From JAAGZL01 sp964628835 (GTDB lineage: Bacteria; Pseudomonadota; Gammaproteobacteria; Chromatiales; Chromatiaceae): a stretch of DNA of 36,703 nucleotides. The notes under the pieces were generated by a model. The model was not told the origin of the DNA. It was given only the letters and a program-made list of their open reading frames with translations, and did no database searches. Within the stretch, counting starts at the first letter, position 1, and each line of letters opens with the position of its first letter. The DNA is taken from contig CAZVME010000032.1 in assembly GCA_964628835.1 (NCBI GenBank), forward strand, positions 1-36,703, written 5' to 3'. Positions 8,465 to 17,586 of this stretch are shown piece by piece. Position numbers and translations under genes: made by a program.

Positions 8465-9712
8465 ATGAACATTCGAAGATTCCTGCCCCTGTTTCTGCTC
8501 CTGCTCTTCGTGGGCATCTCCTCGCTGGTGGTGCACTACAAACCGGATGCAAGGAAGCGTACTCTTCCGCCCACGCCGATCATCTCAGTGCAGACCTTAA
8601 CCGTGGTGCCTACTGAGTATCAGGTGTTGATCAACTCCTTTGGCCGCATCGAACCCCGTACCCAGGGGCAACTAGTGGCTCAGGTATCCGGCCAGATAAT
8701 TGAAGTCAGCCCCAATTTCCGTGCGGGTGGTTTTTTTGCAAAGGGCGAGGTGCTGATCGGAATTGATCCGCGCGACTACCGGATCCGGGTGGATATAGCG
8801 GCCGCGGAGTTGGCCAATGCCAAGGTGACTTACGCCGAGCAACAGGTGCTGGCAGAGCAGGCCATCAATGATCGCAAGATACTGCGCAATAGTAGCGCGG
8901 CCTCTGACTTTGCCCTGCATATCCCGCAACTGGCCGCGGCAAAATCGCAGATTGCCGCCGCCAACGCAAAGCTGGAGCAGGCGCGACTGGATGTTGAACG
9001 TACCAAAATTCGCGCCCCATACTCCGGGCGCGTCCTCTCCAAGAGTTCGGATATTGGGGATGTGATCGCGGCCAATACGGTACTGGCGAAGATCTATGCC
9101 ACTGATCTGGTTGAAGTGCGCCTGCCCATCAAGAACAGCGAGCTGCCATTTATCGACCTGCCGGAACAGAGTGGTGCCACCGCCGGTAGTACCACAACTC
9201 AGGCCTGGGCCAGGATCATCAATCGACTGGGTGCCGGTGCGCAGCACTGGCGGGCGCTATTGGTGCGGGTGGCAGGCGCCATCGATGAACAGAGCCAGCA
9301 GCTGTTTGTGACCGCGCAGATTGACCACCCCTACGCCAGAGATGACAGTAAACGCCGTCCATTGAAGATCGGGCAGTATGTCACTGCAGAGATAGAAGGC
9401 AAGACCATTGCGGATGCCATGGTCATTCCAAATGCGGCTATCTATCAGGCTAGCTATGTATATCTGTTCAAAGATGGTGTGTTGGAGCGCAGAGAGATCG
9501 AGATTGCCTGGCAAAACAGCCGCGAGTCCCTGATTGAGCATGGTATAACCGCCGGGGAGCAACTGGTGCTTACCCCTCTGGGCCGGGTAAACAGCGGTAC
9601 ACCGGTGAAACAACATACCGCAGGAGAGAATGCACTGGCGGAACGCAGGCCGGGCACGGGGAGAGATGCAGCACCCAGGGCAAGAGCAGACAAGAAGGAG
9701 CAGCGTAGATGA
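8465..9712 (+). CDS. RND efflux periplasmic adaptor (membrane fusion protein)
   Basis: The adaptor of a tripartite RND exporter, bridging the inner-membrane pump and an outer-membrane channel. The 415-residue protein has an N-terminal membrane anchor (RFLPLFLLLLFVGISSLVV, residues 4-22). A barrel-sandwich/lipoyl half follows (GRIEPRTQGQLVAQVSGQI), then a helical hairpin rich in Ala/Gln/Lys (about 100-175), the second lipoyl half (TKIRAPYSGRVLSKSSDIGD) and beta-barrel and proximal domains. The tail (about 385-415) is charged and low in complexity. There is no lipobox cysteine, so it is probably anchored by an uncleaved helix. It overlaps the pump gene by four bases (ATGA). The ribosome site is weak (AAAGATAT). 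The substrate cannot be told from sequence. Confidence 0.92.
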   Translation: MNIRRFLPLFLLLLFVGISSLVVHYKPDARKRTLPPTPIISVQTLTVVPTEYQVLINSFGRIEPRTQGQLVAQVSGQIIEVSPNFRAGGFFAKGEVLIGIDPRDYRIRVDIAAAELANAKVTYAEQQVLAEQAINDRKILRNSSAASDFALHIPQLAAAKSQIAAANAKLEQARLDVERTKIRAPYSGRVLSKSSDIGDVIAANTVLAKIYATDLVEVRLPIKNSELPFIDLPEQSGATAGSTTTQAWARIINRLGAGAQHWRALLVRVAGAIDEQSQQLFVTAQIDHPYARDDSKRRPLKIGQYVTAEIEGKTIADAMVIPNAAIYQASYVYLFKDGVLERREIEIAWQNSRESLIEHGITAGEQLVLTPLGRVNSGTPVKQHTAGENALAERRPGTGRDAAPRARADKKEQRR

Positions 9713-12700
9713 TTGCCTGGTTTGCGCGCAACCATGTCGCTGCAAACCTGCTGATGGCAAGTCTGCTCGTGATTGGTTTGCTCTCTCTGGCCAAACGTAT
9801 CCCCATGGAGGTGTTTCCAACCCTGGACCCACAGCAGGTCAACGTCAGCATATCCCTGCGTGGGGCCACGCCGGAGGATGCGGAGCAGAGCGTTGCTATT
9901 CTGGTGGAAGAGGCGGTGCAGGATCTGGAGGGCATTGCGGAGATTACCAGCCGTTCTGCCGAGGGCACCTCAACTATCGGTATAGAGATTGACTCGGACT
10001 ATGATCCCCGTGAGTTGCTGTCAGATATAAAGAGTCGGGTGGACGCCATTAACAACTTTCCGGTGGAGGCGGAAAAACCGGTAATCAACCTGCTTACCCG
10101 CCGCCGTGAGGTGGTATCTGTAGCCATTGCCGGCCCCTATTCTGAGAAAGAGATCCGCGCCATGACCGAGCAGGTGCGGGATGACCTGTTGCGCATCCCC
10201 GGGATTACCCAGGTGGAACTGGACTCGGTGCGGCCCTATGAGATTGCTATCGAGGTATCTGAAGATCGGCTGCGCCAGTACAGCATATCACTGCGGCAGG
10301 TGGCCGAAACCATCGCCAAGAGCGCCCAGGATATATCTGCTGGCAACATCAAGGCTGAGGGTGGCGAGATACTGATCCGCTCCAAGGGCAAGGCCTACGA
10401 CCGGGAGCAGTTTGAAAATATAATCATACTTACCCGGCCGGATGGAAGTCTGGTGCAGGTGAAGGATCTGGCCCGGGTCACTGATGGGTTTGAAGAGACC
10501 TCTATGCGTAGCCGCTTCAATCGGAAGATGGCGGCGTTTGCCGATGTCTATCGGGTGGGTGATCAGAGCGCCATCACCGTGGCCGATAAGGTGACTGCCT
10601 ATGTGGAGGGACGTCAGGCCAGTCTGCCCAAAGCTGTGGAGATGACCATCTGGCGCGATAGCTCCAAGATTGTAAAAAAGCGTCTGCAGACACTTCTGTA
10701 TAATGCGGTTCAGGGCGGGGCTCTGGTGCTGTTGCTGCTGACGCTGTTTCTACGGCCATCCATCGCCTTCTGGGTTTTTATCGGGATCCCGGTGAGTTTT
10801 ATGGGGGCGTTTGTGGCCATGCCATTCTTCGGCGTGACCATGAATATTATTAGCCTGTTCGCCTTCCTGATGGTGCTGGGTATCGTAGTGGATGACGCCA
10901 TCGTCACCGGGGAGAATGTGTATACCCATTTGCGACACGCAGAGAATGGTCTGGATGCCGCCATCAAGGGTACCAGGGAGGTTGCCATCCCCGTAACCTT
11001 CGGTATCTTCACTACCATTGCGGCATTTCTACCTCTGGCCTTTATTGAGGGCAGACGGGGCCTGTTGTTTGCGCAGATATCCATTGTGGTCATACCGATA
11101 CTGATCTTTTCCCTAATCGAATCCAAGTTCGTATTGCCGGCGCATCTCAAGCATATTAAGTTACGTGCAGAACGTAATAACAAGAACTGGCTGGAACGGT
11201 TTCAGGAGCGGTTTGCAGATGGATTTGAACGCGTCATATTGAACTACTATCGTCCGCTGTTGAGGGTTGTGCTGAATTATAAATGGACCACAATTATCAT
11301 GTTTAGCGGGGTCCTGCTGGTAATGGTTACACTTATCCTGACCGGTTGGACCCGCTTTACCTTCTTTCCACGGGTGCAGAGTGAATTGGCCCGGGCCTCC
11401 CTGGCCATGCCTTCCGGCACCAGTTTTGAGGTGACTGACAGCTACATCAGAAAGATTACCGATGCCGCCTTTGTTCTGAAGAAAAAATACCGTGATGGCG
11501 ATGGAGGTGATCTGATCCTGAATGTGCAGTCCACCACCGGTGCTGGAGGGGGACGTACCTCAGGTTCCCATACCGGACGGGTGATGTTTGAGATTGTACC
11601 GCCGGAGGATCGCCACTCAACCATTACCAGTTCGCAACTGGTGCGGGAGTGGCGGAAGATGATAGGCACACTGCCGGGAGTTGAATCACTCATCTTCAAG
11701 GCCGAGATAGGGCACACCTCAGACCCCATAGATGTGCAGTTTTCCGGCAACGATTTTTCCACCCTGTCAGAAGTTGCGGATAAGACCAAGGAGTATTTGC
11801 GTCAATATCCGGATGTGTTCGACATCGAAGACAGCTTCTCCGATGGCAAGGAGGAGTTGCAGATAGAACTCAGGGATGAGGCCCATGCGCTGGGATTTAC
11901 CCGAGCTGAGATCCTGAGCCAGATCCGCCACGGATTTTTTGGCTTTCAGGTGCAGCGGATACAACGGGGGCGGGATGACATTCGGGTAATGGTGCGCTAT
12001 CCAAAATCCGAGCGCAGGTCGGTGTTTAATCTGGCCGATCAGCGCATCACCAATAGCAGGGGACAGAGCGTACCCCTGGGGCAGGTGGTGGAGTTAACGC
12101 CGGGCAAGAGCCCAAGCTCTATCATCCGTATCAACCGCTACCGCACGGTAAAGGTTACGGCCGATATCGACAAGACTAAGGCGAACATGACCCTTATCCA
12201 GGAGGATCTGAATGCCTATCTGAACCGGCTGATGGTGCAGTACCCCGGTATCAACTTCAAATTGGAGGGTGAGGCCAAGGAACAACGTGAGTCCTTCAGT
12301 TCCATGGGCGCCGGTTTGCTGGTGGTGTTGTTTGTGATCTATGCCCTGCTGGCCATTCCGTTCAAGTCATATGCCCAGCCATTTATCGTCATGTCCATCA
12401 TCCCGTTTGGGGCTATAGGCGCACTGGGCGGGCACTGGCTGATGAATATGGACCTCACCATGCTCAGCCTGCTGGGTATGATGGCGCTGGTGGGAATTGT
12501 GGTTAATGACAGTCTGGTGCTGGTGGATTACATCAATAAACACAAAGATAATATGGGTGTGAAGGAGGCCGTACTTAAGGCGGGGGTGGCGCGTTTCCGC
12601 CCGGTGATGCTCACATCTTTGACCACCTTCATGGGCCTGATGCCGCTGCTGTTTGAGCAATCAACCCAGGCTCAGTTCCTTATCCCCATGGCGGTATCCC

Positions 12701-12846
12701 TCGGCTTCGGGGTTCTGTTTGCAACCTTTATTACTTTACTGTTGGTGCCGGTAAATTATATGCTGGTGGAGAACGGTCGGGAGAGATACCGGCGCTTTGT
12801 ACAGGGCGGCCAGGATGCGGCTAAACCTGACAAAGGGTCCAGATGA
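9709..12846 (+). CDS. RND family efflux pump, inner-membrane permease
   Basis: Proton-driven exporter subunit of 1045 residues, the standard RND length. Two repeats are visible, each with a first helix, a large periplasmic loop and a helix cluster. The N-terminal loop starts PMEVFPTLDPQQVNVSISLRG... with the porter-domain signature GATPEDAEQSVAILVEEAVQ. TM4 has the proton-relay Asp pair in LGIVVDDAIVTGENVY. The second half has MMALVGIVVNDSLVLVDYIN and the family segment FRPVMLTSLTTFMGLMPLL. The pattern is that of hydrophobe/amphiphile or uncharacterised RND pumps rather than CusA metal pumps, but this is a judgement. No outer-membrane channel gene accompanies it, so it must borrow a TolC-type protein encoded elsewhere. 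Confidence 0.94.
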   Translation: MIAWFARNHVAANLLMASLLVIGLLSLAKRIPMEVFPTLDPQQVNVSISLRGATPEDAEQSVAILVEEAVQDLEGIAEITSRSAEGTSTIGIEIDSDYDPRELLSDIKSRVDAINNFPVEAEKPVINLLTRRREVVSVAIAGPYSEKEIRAMTEQVRDDLLRIPGITQVELDSVRPYEIAIEVSEDRLRQYSISLRQVAETIAKSAQDISAGNIKAEGGEILIRSKGKAYDREQFENIIILTRPDGSLVQVKDLARVTDGFEETSMRSRFNRKMAAFADVYRVGDQSAITVADKVTAYVEGRQASLPKAVEMTIWRDSSKIVKKRLQTLLYNAVQGGALVLLLLTLFLRPSIAFWVFIGIPVSFMGAFVAMPFFGVTMNIISLFAFLMVLGIVVDDAIVTGENVYTHLRHAENGLDAAIKGTREVAIPVTFGIFTTIAAFLPLAFIEGRRGLLFAQISIVVIPILIFSLIESKFVLPAHLKHIKLRAERNNKNWLERFQERFADGFERVILNYYRPLLRVVLNYKWTTIIMFSGVLLVMVTLILTGWTRFTFFPRVQSELARASLAMPSGTSFEVTDSYIRKITDAAFVLKKKYRDGDGGDLILNVQSTTGAGGGRTSGSHTGRVMFEIVPPEDRHSTITSSQLVREWRKMIGTLPGVESLIFKAEIGHTSDPIDVQFSGNDFSTLSEVADKTKEYLRQYPDVFDIEDSFSDGKEELQIELRDEAHALGFTRAEILSQIRHGFFGFQVQRIQRGRDDIRVMVRYPKSERRSVFNLADQRITNSRGQSVPLGQVVELTPGKSPSSIIRINRYRTVKVTADIDKTKANMTLIQEDLNAYLNRLMVQYPGINFKLEGEAKEQRESFSSMGAGLLVVLFVIYALLAIPFKSYAQPFIVMSIIPFGAIGALGGHWLMNMDLTMLSLLGMMALVGIVVNDSLVLVDYINKHKDNMGVKEAVLKAGVARFRPVMLTSLTTFMGLMPLLFEQSTQAQFLIPMAVSLGFGVLFATFITLLLVPVNYMLVENGRERYRRFVQGGQDAAKPDKGSR

Positions 12847-12871
12847 AAATCACTATGGCAATATCTGACAG

Positions 12872-13180
12872 CTAGTTGGTCTGCCCCATGGTGTAACGCC
12901 CATCCTCGAACCCAGTGAAATACTCTTTAACCAGCGGATGCCTGACCGGGTCATCCAAAAGGTCTGACTCCAAGTTGCGCTGGGCCACATAGGTCTCCTG
13001 TCCTGAGCCATCCACCAGTACGTGATACCACGGTTCATCTTTGGGGGGGCGGCTGCGGGCCACCTTTTGGTACCACTCATCGGACTGCATAAACTCATAG
13101 TCCACGTCGTAGATTACTCCGCGATACCCAAATACTTTATGATGAATTACCTGGCCGATATTCCACTTTGCCTGTTTCAT
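12872..13180 (-). CDS. hspQ: Heat shock protein HspQ
   Basis: A 102-residue HspQ/YccV protein with the family core (FGYRGVIYDVD, DEPWYHVLVDGSG, TYVAQRNLE, HPLVKEYFTGFEDGRY). Known role in enterobacteria: heat-induced protein that binds Lon and enhances its degradation of certain substrates. A strong GTGAGGTG ribosome site precedes the ATG. It is transcribed towards the RND pump and is separated from its stop by 25 bases. I looked for a sigma-32 promoter upstream and did not see a convincing one. Confidence 0.93.
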   Translation of the reverse strand: MKQAKWNIGQVIHHKVFGYRGVIYDVDYEFMQSDEWYQKVARSRPPKDEPWYHVLVDGSGQETYVAQRNLESDLLDDPVRHPLVKEYFTGFEDGRYTMGQTN

Positions 13181-13389
13181 GAATTCACCTCACATCTGTT
13201 ATCCGGTAAATCAGGCTCCTGCAAAACCTCGCTATTGCCATAGTTTTTCCCTTACCAAGGTAGACCTGAGTTTTTCTCCCAAGTTCAGCCGCTGCTGCCC
13301 ATAGTTCTACCCGATTTAATGTGGTTTTATTTATCAGGCGCCTGGGCTGTGTGGCAAGCTGACGGGTGCGGGTGGTCGGGTTGAATCCG

Positions 13390-14034
13390 TCAGATCGGGT
13401 TGTTCAGCAGGAAGGGATTGCTGAGGCGCTCCTCTCCAAAGGTGGAGCTGGGGCCGTGCCCAGGGATAAAGGTGACATCGCTACCCAGCGGTAGCAGTTT
13501 CTCGCGGATAGAGTTGATCAACTGATTGTGGTCACTGCCTTCGAAGTCGGTTCTGCCCACCGAGCCTTTGAAGATCACATCGCCCACAAAGGCGATCTTT
13601 GACTCGGAGTTATAGAAGGAGATATGGCCTGGGGTATGTCCAGGGCAGTGCAGTACCTGTAGGTTTATCTCCCCGATATGGATGGTTTCGCCCTGATCCA
13701 GACATCTGGTGGGGGTGAATGCGCGCACTGATTTGTAGCCAAACATGGCCCCCTGCTGGGGCAGTGCCTCCACCAGGAAGTTATCATCCAGATGTGGGCC
13801 TTCGATGGGGATGTTAAATTGTTCTGCAAGATCGGCCACGGCGCCCACATGATCGAAATGGGCGTGGGTGATCAGGATGCGCTCCAACTCCACTCCCTTG
13901 TCATTGATCAGATTCACAATGCGTTGTGTCTCGCCACCCGGGTCGATTATTGCCGCCTTGTTGGTTGCATCACACCACACCAGAGAGCAGTTCTCCTGTA
14001 GGGGGGTGACGGTGATTACTGAATATTGCAACAT
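13390..14034 (-). CDS. MBL-fold hydrolase, YcbL/glyoxalase II-like
   Basis: A 214-residue metallo-beta-lactamase-fold protein. The metal motif THAHFDHVG supplies the first zinc ligands (HxHxDH), HCPGHTPGH gives the next His, VGDVIFKGSVGRTD the bridging Asp, and FIPGHGPSS the last His. This layout and length fit the short YcbL-like branch of the glyoxalase II superfamily, which hydrolyses glutathione thioesters in some members. The substrate here is not established. The start ATG has GGAG some 12 bases upstream. It lies 27 bases downstream of sirB2 on the same strand and is probably cotranscribed with it. Confidence 0.9.
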   Translation of the reverse strand: MLQYSVITVTPLQENCSLVWCDATNKAAIIDPGGETQRIVNLINDKGVELERILITHAHFDHVGAVADLAEQFNIPIEGPHLDDNFLVEALPQQGAMFGYKSVRAFTPTRCLDQGETIHIGEINLQVLHCPGHTPGHISFYNSESKIAFVGDVIFKGSVGRTDFEGSDHNQLINSIREKLLPLGSDVTFIPGHGPSSTFGEERLSNPFLLNNPI

Positions 14035-14061
14035 CTCGATCTCTGCTCCAATTGTCTGGGG

Positions 14062-14454
14062 TTAGAACCCAAATAAAATCCAGGAAGCTGGTGTGCGGCT
14101 GAATGCCACCGAAGCAATGTAGAGGAAACAGCCCATGGCTATCACTCCACAGCTGATCCTGACCCGCATGCTTGAGCCACGTTTAATGGCCAAGGAGCCG
14201 AAAATTATATAAACCAGCAACACTACCAGTTTGGTGGTAAGCCATGGCGCCACGAACGGATACTGTTGACTCATCAGGGTCATGCTTATCCCGGCGATCA
14301 GCAGCAGGGTGTCATTGATGACGGATATATACCTGACCGGTTTTTTGTGTACCCACCCTGACTTCTGCATCATCCAGTAGAAACGTAGCATGAAGATGCA
14401 GATGTTCAGAGTCACCGTGGTCAGGTGCAGATTTTTAACCCAGTAATAAACCAT
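14062..14454 (-). CDS. SirB2 family inner-membrane protein
   Basis: A 130-residue hydrophobic protein with four predicted membrane helices (about residues 6-24, 45-61, 70-87 and 100-120) and the family-like stretch LHLTTVTLNICIFMLRFYWM near the N-terminus. SirB2 was named from Salmonella invasion-gene expression, but its biochemical role is unknown and it occurs widely in non-pathogens. No strong ribosome site is visible before the ATG. It is the first gene of a probable two-gene unit with the MBL hydrolase and is divergent from trmO. Confidence 0.85.
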   Translation of the reverse strand: MVYYWVKNLHLTTVTLNICIFMLRFYWMMQKSGWVHKKPVRYISVINDTLLLIAGISMTLMSQQYPFVAPWLTTKLVVLLVYIIFGSLAIKRGSSMRVRISCGVIAMGCFLYIASVAFSRTPASWILFGF

Positions 14455-14566
14455 TGTTGCAGCAGAAATTCAGGTAGAATCTGGCAAGAATACAGTGCCG
14501 TCAGTTACAGGTCCAATTGAAATGGATGCTGCTCTGGTTCGTTACCCGGAGTGAACCACTAGATAT

Positions 14567-15259
14567 ATGAGCTTTACCTTTGAACCCATAGGTTTTATCC
14601 GTTCTCCGTTCAAGGAGAAATTCGGTATCCCACGCCAGCCTGGACTGGTACCAGAGATTCGGGCCAGCCTGGAACTGGTGCCACCCTATAACAAGCCTGA
14701 GGCGGTGGCTGAGCTGGAGGGCTACTCTCACCTCTGGATTCAATTTGTATTCCATCAGATCCTGCGTGAACAGTGGCGGCCCAAGGTCAGGCCGCCGCGA
14801 CTTGGCGGTAACCAGCGGGTGGGGGTGTTTGCTAGCCGCTCCCCGTTTCGGCCCAATCCCATCGGGCTGTCTGTGGTTGCCCTGGAGCAGATTGTGGTGC
14901 AAGGAGATAGGGTGATCCTGGAGCTCTCCGGAGTGGATCTGCTGGATGCCACGCCGGTGCTGGATATCAAGCCCTACGTCCCTTATGTGGACAGTATCCC
15001 CGATGCGGCAAGTGGCTTTGCCCCAACGGCGCCCACTATGCCCCTTGGGGTGGAGTTTTCGCCACAGGCGCAGACCCAGTTACAGGGTAGGGCAGATGGG
15101 AAGGAGCTGCGCGTGTTAATTACGCGGTTGCTGGAGCTGGATCCGCGTCCTGCCTATGCGGCGGAAGATGGACGGGTCTATGGGTTTCGTTTGTATGATT
15201 TTGATCTGCGCTGGCAGGTGGATAGGGACCAAGTGTTAGTGCTGGAGCTGGCCGATTAG
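14567..15259 (+). CDS. trmO: tRNA (t6A37) N6-methyltransferase TrmO
   Basis: Uses SAM to methylate N6-threonylcarbamoyladenosine at position 37 of certain tRNAs, notably tRNA-Thr. The 230-residue protein shows the TsaA/TrmO beta-barrel domain: FEPIGFIRSPFKEKFGIPRQPG, GYSHLWIQFVFH, GVFASRSPFRPNPIGLSVV and LDIKPYVPYVD. The C-terminal domain (about 165-230) ends in YGFRLYDFDLRWQ, as in the E. coli form. The ATG is the one just before the FEPIGFI segment; no strong ribosome site is visible. Its 3' end faces the SDR gene with only 3 bases between stops. Confidence 0.93.
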   Translation: MSFTFEPIGFIRSPFKEKFGIPRQPGLVPEIRASLELVPPYNKPEAVAELEGYSHLWIQFVFHQILREQWRPKVRPPRLGGNQRVGVFASRSPFRPNPIGLSVVALEQIVVQGDRVILELSGVDLLDATPVLDIKPYVPYVDSIPDAASGFAPTAPTMPLGVEFSPQAQTQLQGRADGKELRVLITRLLELDPRPAYAAEDGRVYGFRLYDFDLRWQVDRDQVLVLELAD

Positions 15260-15262
15260 CTC

Positions 15263-15979
15263 TCACCCCTTTTTGAACTCAATCACTTTTTTTTGTGGTG
15301 ACAGGTTTATTTCATCGATCGCTGCACCCGCTCTGGCCGCAAGCATCAGCCACACCGCTTGCGCCACGTCTTCTGCGATCAGGTGTGCATCCTCGTCACT
15401 CCCTGGCCGGAAGGAGAGGCCGGCAAAAAAGTCGGTGTCCACCATGCCGGGGTTGATTATGCCCACCCGCACTCCAGAGCCAGAGCACTCTTCACGCAGG
15501 GATTGGGCCAGTCCGCGCAGGGCAAACTTGGTGGCTGAATAGACGGCGCCGCGTTTTCCGCCGGAGAGTGCGGCCTCGGAACCCATCAGAATAATGTCGC
15601 CATAGCCCCGGGTCTTAAAGCTGGGGAGAAACTCCCGTATTAGCAGGATCTGGCTGGTGAGGTTCAGGTCTATCATCTGCTGTATCTGTTCCGGTGAGAA
15701 CTCCTCCAGGGAACCAAAGCGGCCATAACCGGCGTTACAGACAATGGCGTCTATGTCCGGGTTGTCGCAGCGCAGCCCCGAGAACTGCTCGGGCAGCTGC
15801 TCTAATCTGGAGAGGTCAAGGGTGACCGGGGTAAAGCTAGTGTGGTTGTGGTCTGCCCGAGTGAAGTCGCGACCAACACCTATGACGCGGCAGGATTCAT
15901 CCAGCAGTTTTTTGGCTATGGCCTGGCCAATTCCCCGGCTGGCCCCGGTTACCAGTGCGGTTCTGTTGTCTGCTGTCAT
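15263..15979 (-). CDS. Short-chain dehydrogenase/reductase
   Basis: A 238-residue classical SDR. The NAD(P)-binding TGxxxGIG motif is TGASRGIGQA (residues 11-20), the NAG motif is CNAGYG, the catalytic Ser is in ILMGSEAA, and the catalytic Tyr/Lys pair is YSATK. GVRVGIINPGMVDTDF follows as expected. The substrate is unknown. Its start overlaps the stop of the upstream phosphorylase-like gene by four bases, so the two are translationally coupled. Confidence 0.9.
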   Translation of the reverse strand: MTADNRTALVTGASRGIGQAIAKKLLDESCRVIGVGRDFTRADHNHTSFTPVTLDLSRLEQLPEQFSGLRCDNPDIDAIVCNAGYGRFGSLEEFSPEQIQQMIDLNLTSQILLIREFLPSFKTRGYGDIILMGSEAALSGGKRGAVYSATKFALRGLAQSLREECSGSGVRVGIINPGMVDTDFFAGLSFRPGSDEDAHLIAEDVAQAVWLMLAARAGAAIDEINLSPQKKVIEFKKG

Positions 15980-16584
15980 TGATGTTCCCCGTTGGATTCG
16001 ATCTTTTTTATCAGTAGCTCCAGCACATCCAGGCTTTCTCTGATTAACTGCGACACCAGCTTGCCGTTGAGCATGTTCGCTGGCTGCTTGAGGTTGTCCG
16101 ATACCACCTTGAGGCAGTAGATGTTACCAGGGATAGTGTGTTTAAGGGCAGAGCGATAGAAACCTGCGGCCTCCATCTCCAGCAGTGCATCTACCCCGTA
16201 GCTCATGTCCGGCTGCATAACTGTAACCACCCGTTCCGAGGGGCAGGGTGGCTCTTCTTTTGGCAGCAGTGTCCAGTAGTTACCATCCCGTTCGTTTTCG
16301 ATTTGATGGACCAGAAATATCTGCCCCACCGCATGCTCTGGGTGTCCGGCAATACCGAGATTGATCCAGACATCGTCCTGGCGCTGTCCGTTGATGCTGT
16401 GCAGCCAGTCAGTGGCAGCGGCGGCGGCATCCATGCCGGGGCCGGAGATGACCAGAGATATGTGTCCATGACGATACAGGGGGTACTGGTTGTGACGGTT
16501 ATCCCGTAGCAGTCCCAGGTGTTGGTTTACTGGCTTGGCCTCCGGGGGTAAGGCCACTACTAAATTGATTGTGGGTAGTTTCAT
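15976..16584 (-). CDS. Nucleoside phosphorylase-like protein (MTA/SAH nucleosidase superfamily)
   Basis: A 202-residue protein resembling the purine nucleoside phosphorylase/MTA-SAH nucleosidase fold. An N-terminal VVALPPEAKPV strand-loop, the glycine-containing VISGPGMDAAAAA, WINLGIAG, and the ribose-binding LEMEAAGFY (compare DMEGAA) followed by KVVSDN are the supporting segments. It is shorter than typical MTAN (about 230), so the exact activity is open; a role in the 5'-methylthioadenosine, futalosine or hopanoid pathways is possible for relatives. It is divergent from adk and coupled to the SDR gene downstream. Confidence 0.72.
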   Translation of the reverse strand: MKLPTINLVVALPPEAKPVNQHLGLLRDNRHNQYPLYRHGHISLVISGPGMDAAAAATDWLHSINGQRQDDVWINLGIAGHPEHAVGQIFLVHQIENERDGNYWTLLPKEEPPCPSERVVTVMQPDMSYGVDALLEMEAAGFYRSALKHTIPGNIYCLKVVSDNLKQPANMLNGKLVSQLIRESLDVLELLIKKIESNGEHQ

Positions 16585-16767
16585 GTTGTGGTCGATGCAG
16601 TGATCATGCGGACAGACAGTGGGTCAGCCTGGAATAGATCGTAACAGTTTCGTCGATTATCTTAAAAAAGTAATAGATTGTATAAATAAATATATCGAAA
16701 AGGTTAGTTGGTCTGTGGGTGGGTCATGTGGCAAACTTGGCCGTTCATAAAAAGAGGAACCGCCAAT

Positions 16768-17421
16768 ATGAGAGTTATCCTGCTGGGAGGTCCTGGGGCT
16801 GGAAAAGGTACCCAGGCTAACTACATCAAAGAAAAGTACAACATCCCTCAGATTTCCACCGGAGACATGCTGCGTGCACACGTAAAGTCAGGTAGTGATC
16901 TGGGCGTGGCCGCAAAGAAGATCATGGATGAGGGTGGTCTGGTATCAGACGAGATCATCATGGGTATGGTGAAGGAACGCATCACCGAGGACGATTGCAG
17001 CAACGGTTTTCTGTTTGACGGTTTTCCCCGCACTATCCCTCAGGCCGAAGCCCTGCAGCAGGCCGGTGTGGATGTGGATGCCGTGGTCGAAATCGATGTG
17101 CCTGATGGAGAGATCATCAAGCGCATGTCTGGTCGTCGGGTCCATCTGTCCTCTGGCCGTACCTATCACGTCACCTTTAATCCACCTAAGGTGGAGGGCA
17201 AGGACGACGCTACTGGTGAAGACCTGATTCAGCGTGACGATGACCAGGAAGATACCGTGCGTGCCCGTCTCAAGGTATACCACGACCAGACCGAACCGCT
17301 GATCAATTTCTACTCCAAGTGGGCCGGTTCTGGTGAAGATAATTCACCAAACTACCACAGGATTGAGGGTGTGGGTGGCGTGAAAGATATCCGTGATGCC
17401 ATTTTTAGCGCCTTGGGATAG
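16768..17421 (+). CDS. adk: Adenylate kinase
   Basis: Interconverts ATP + AMP and 2 ADP in the cytoplasm. From the ATG at 16768 (ribosome site AAGAGGAA) the protein is 217 residues, standard for the long-LID type; the open frame extends 60 bases further upstream but without family sequence. The P-loop is GGPGAGKGTQ (7-16), the AMP-binding segment ISTGDMLRAHV, FDGFPRTIPQA follows, and the LID has GRRVHLSSGRTYHVTFNPPK and DLIQRDDD. The LID lacks the four-Cys zinc site, as in E. coli. The gene is followed by a strong hairpin. Confidence 0.97.
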   Translation: MRVILLGGPGAGKGTQANYIKEKYNIPQISTGDMLRAHVKSGSDLGVAAKKIMDEGGLVSDEIIMGMVKERITEDDCSNGFLFDGFPRTIPQAEALQQAGVDVDAVVEIDVPDGEIIKRMSGRRVHLSSGRTYHVTFNPPKVEGKDDATGEDLIQRDDDQEDTVRARLKVYHDQTEPLINFYSKWAGSGEDNSPNYHRIEGVGGVKDIRDAIFSALG

Positions 17422-17450
17422 AGTTGGATTTTTCCTAGATTATTGAGTAC

Positions 17451-17477
17451 ATGGGGAGAGGCTTGGTCTCTCCCCAT
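17451..17477 (+). terminator. Hairpin after adk
   Basis: ATGGGGAGAG and CTCTCCCCAT form a perfect 10-bp stem with a 7-base loop, 30 bases after the adk stop. There is no T-run after it, so it may be a processing or stabilising hairpin, or a weak terminator. Confidence 0.55.
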
Positions 17478-17542
17478 CGTTAGACCAAATCAGCAAATCT
17501 GGCGCATTTTTTAGTGTGGATGATTAATTTCGCTGAAATTTC

Positions 17543-17551
17543 TGCTAGAAT
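17543..17551 (+). promoter_or_regulatory. Extended -10 promoter for the thioredoxin gene
   Basis: TGCTAGAAT is an extended -10 element (TGn plus TAGAAT) 36 bases before the GTG start, downstream of the adk hairpin. No good -35 is seen, which is usual for extended -10 promoters. Confidence 0.5.
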
Positions 17552-17586
17552 CGCAGCCTTTATTTTTTCCAAATCTGGAGTTGGCC

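Noticed and set aside
13181..13389. Sigma-32 heat-shock promoter for hspQ
   Set aside because: CTTGG-like boxes occur but no matching CCCCAT-type -10 at proper spacing.
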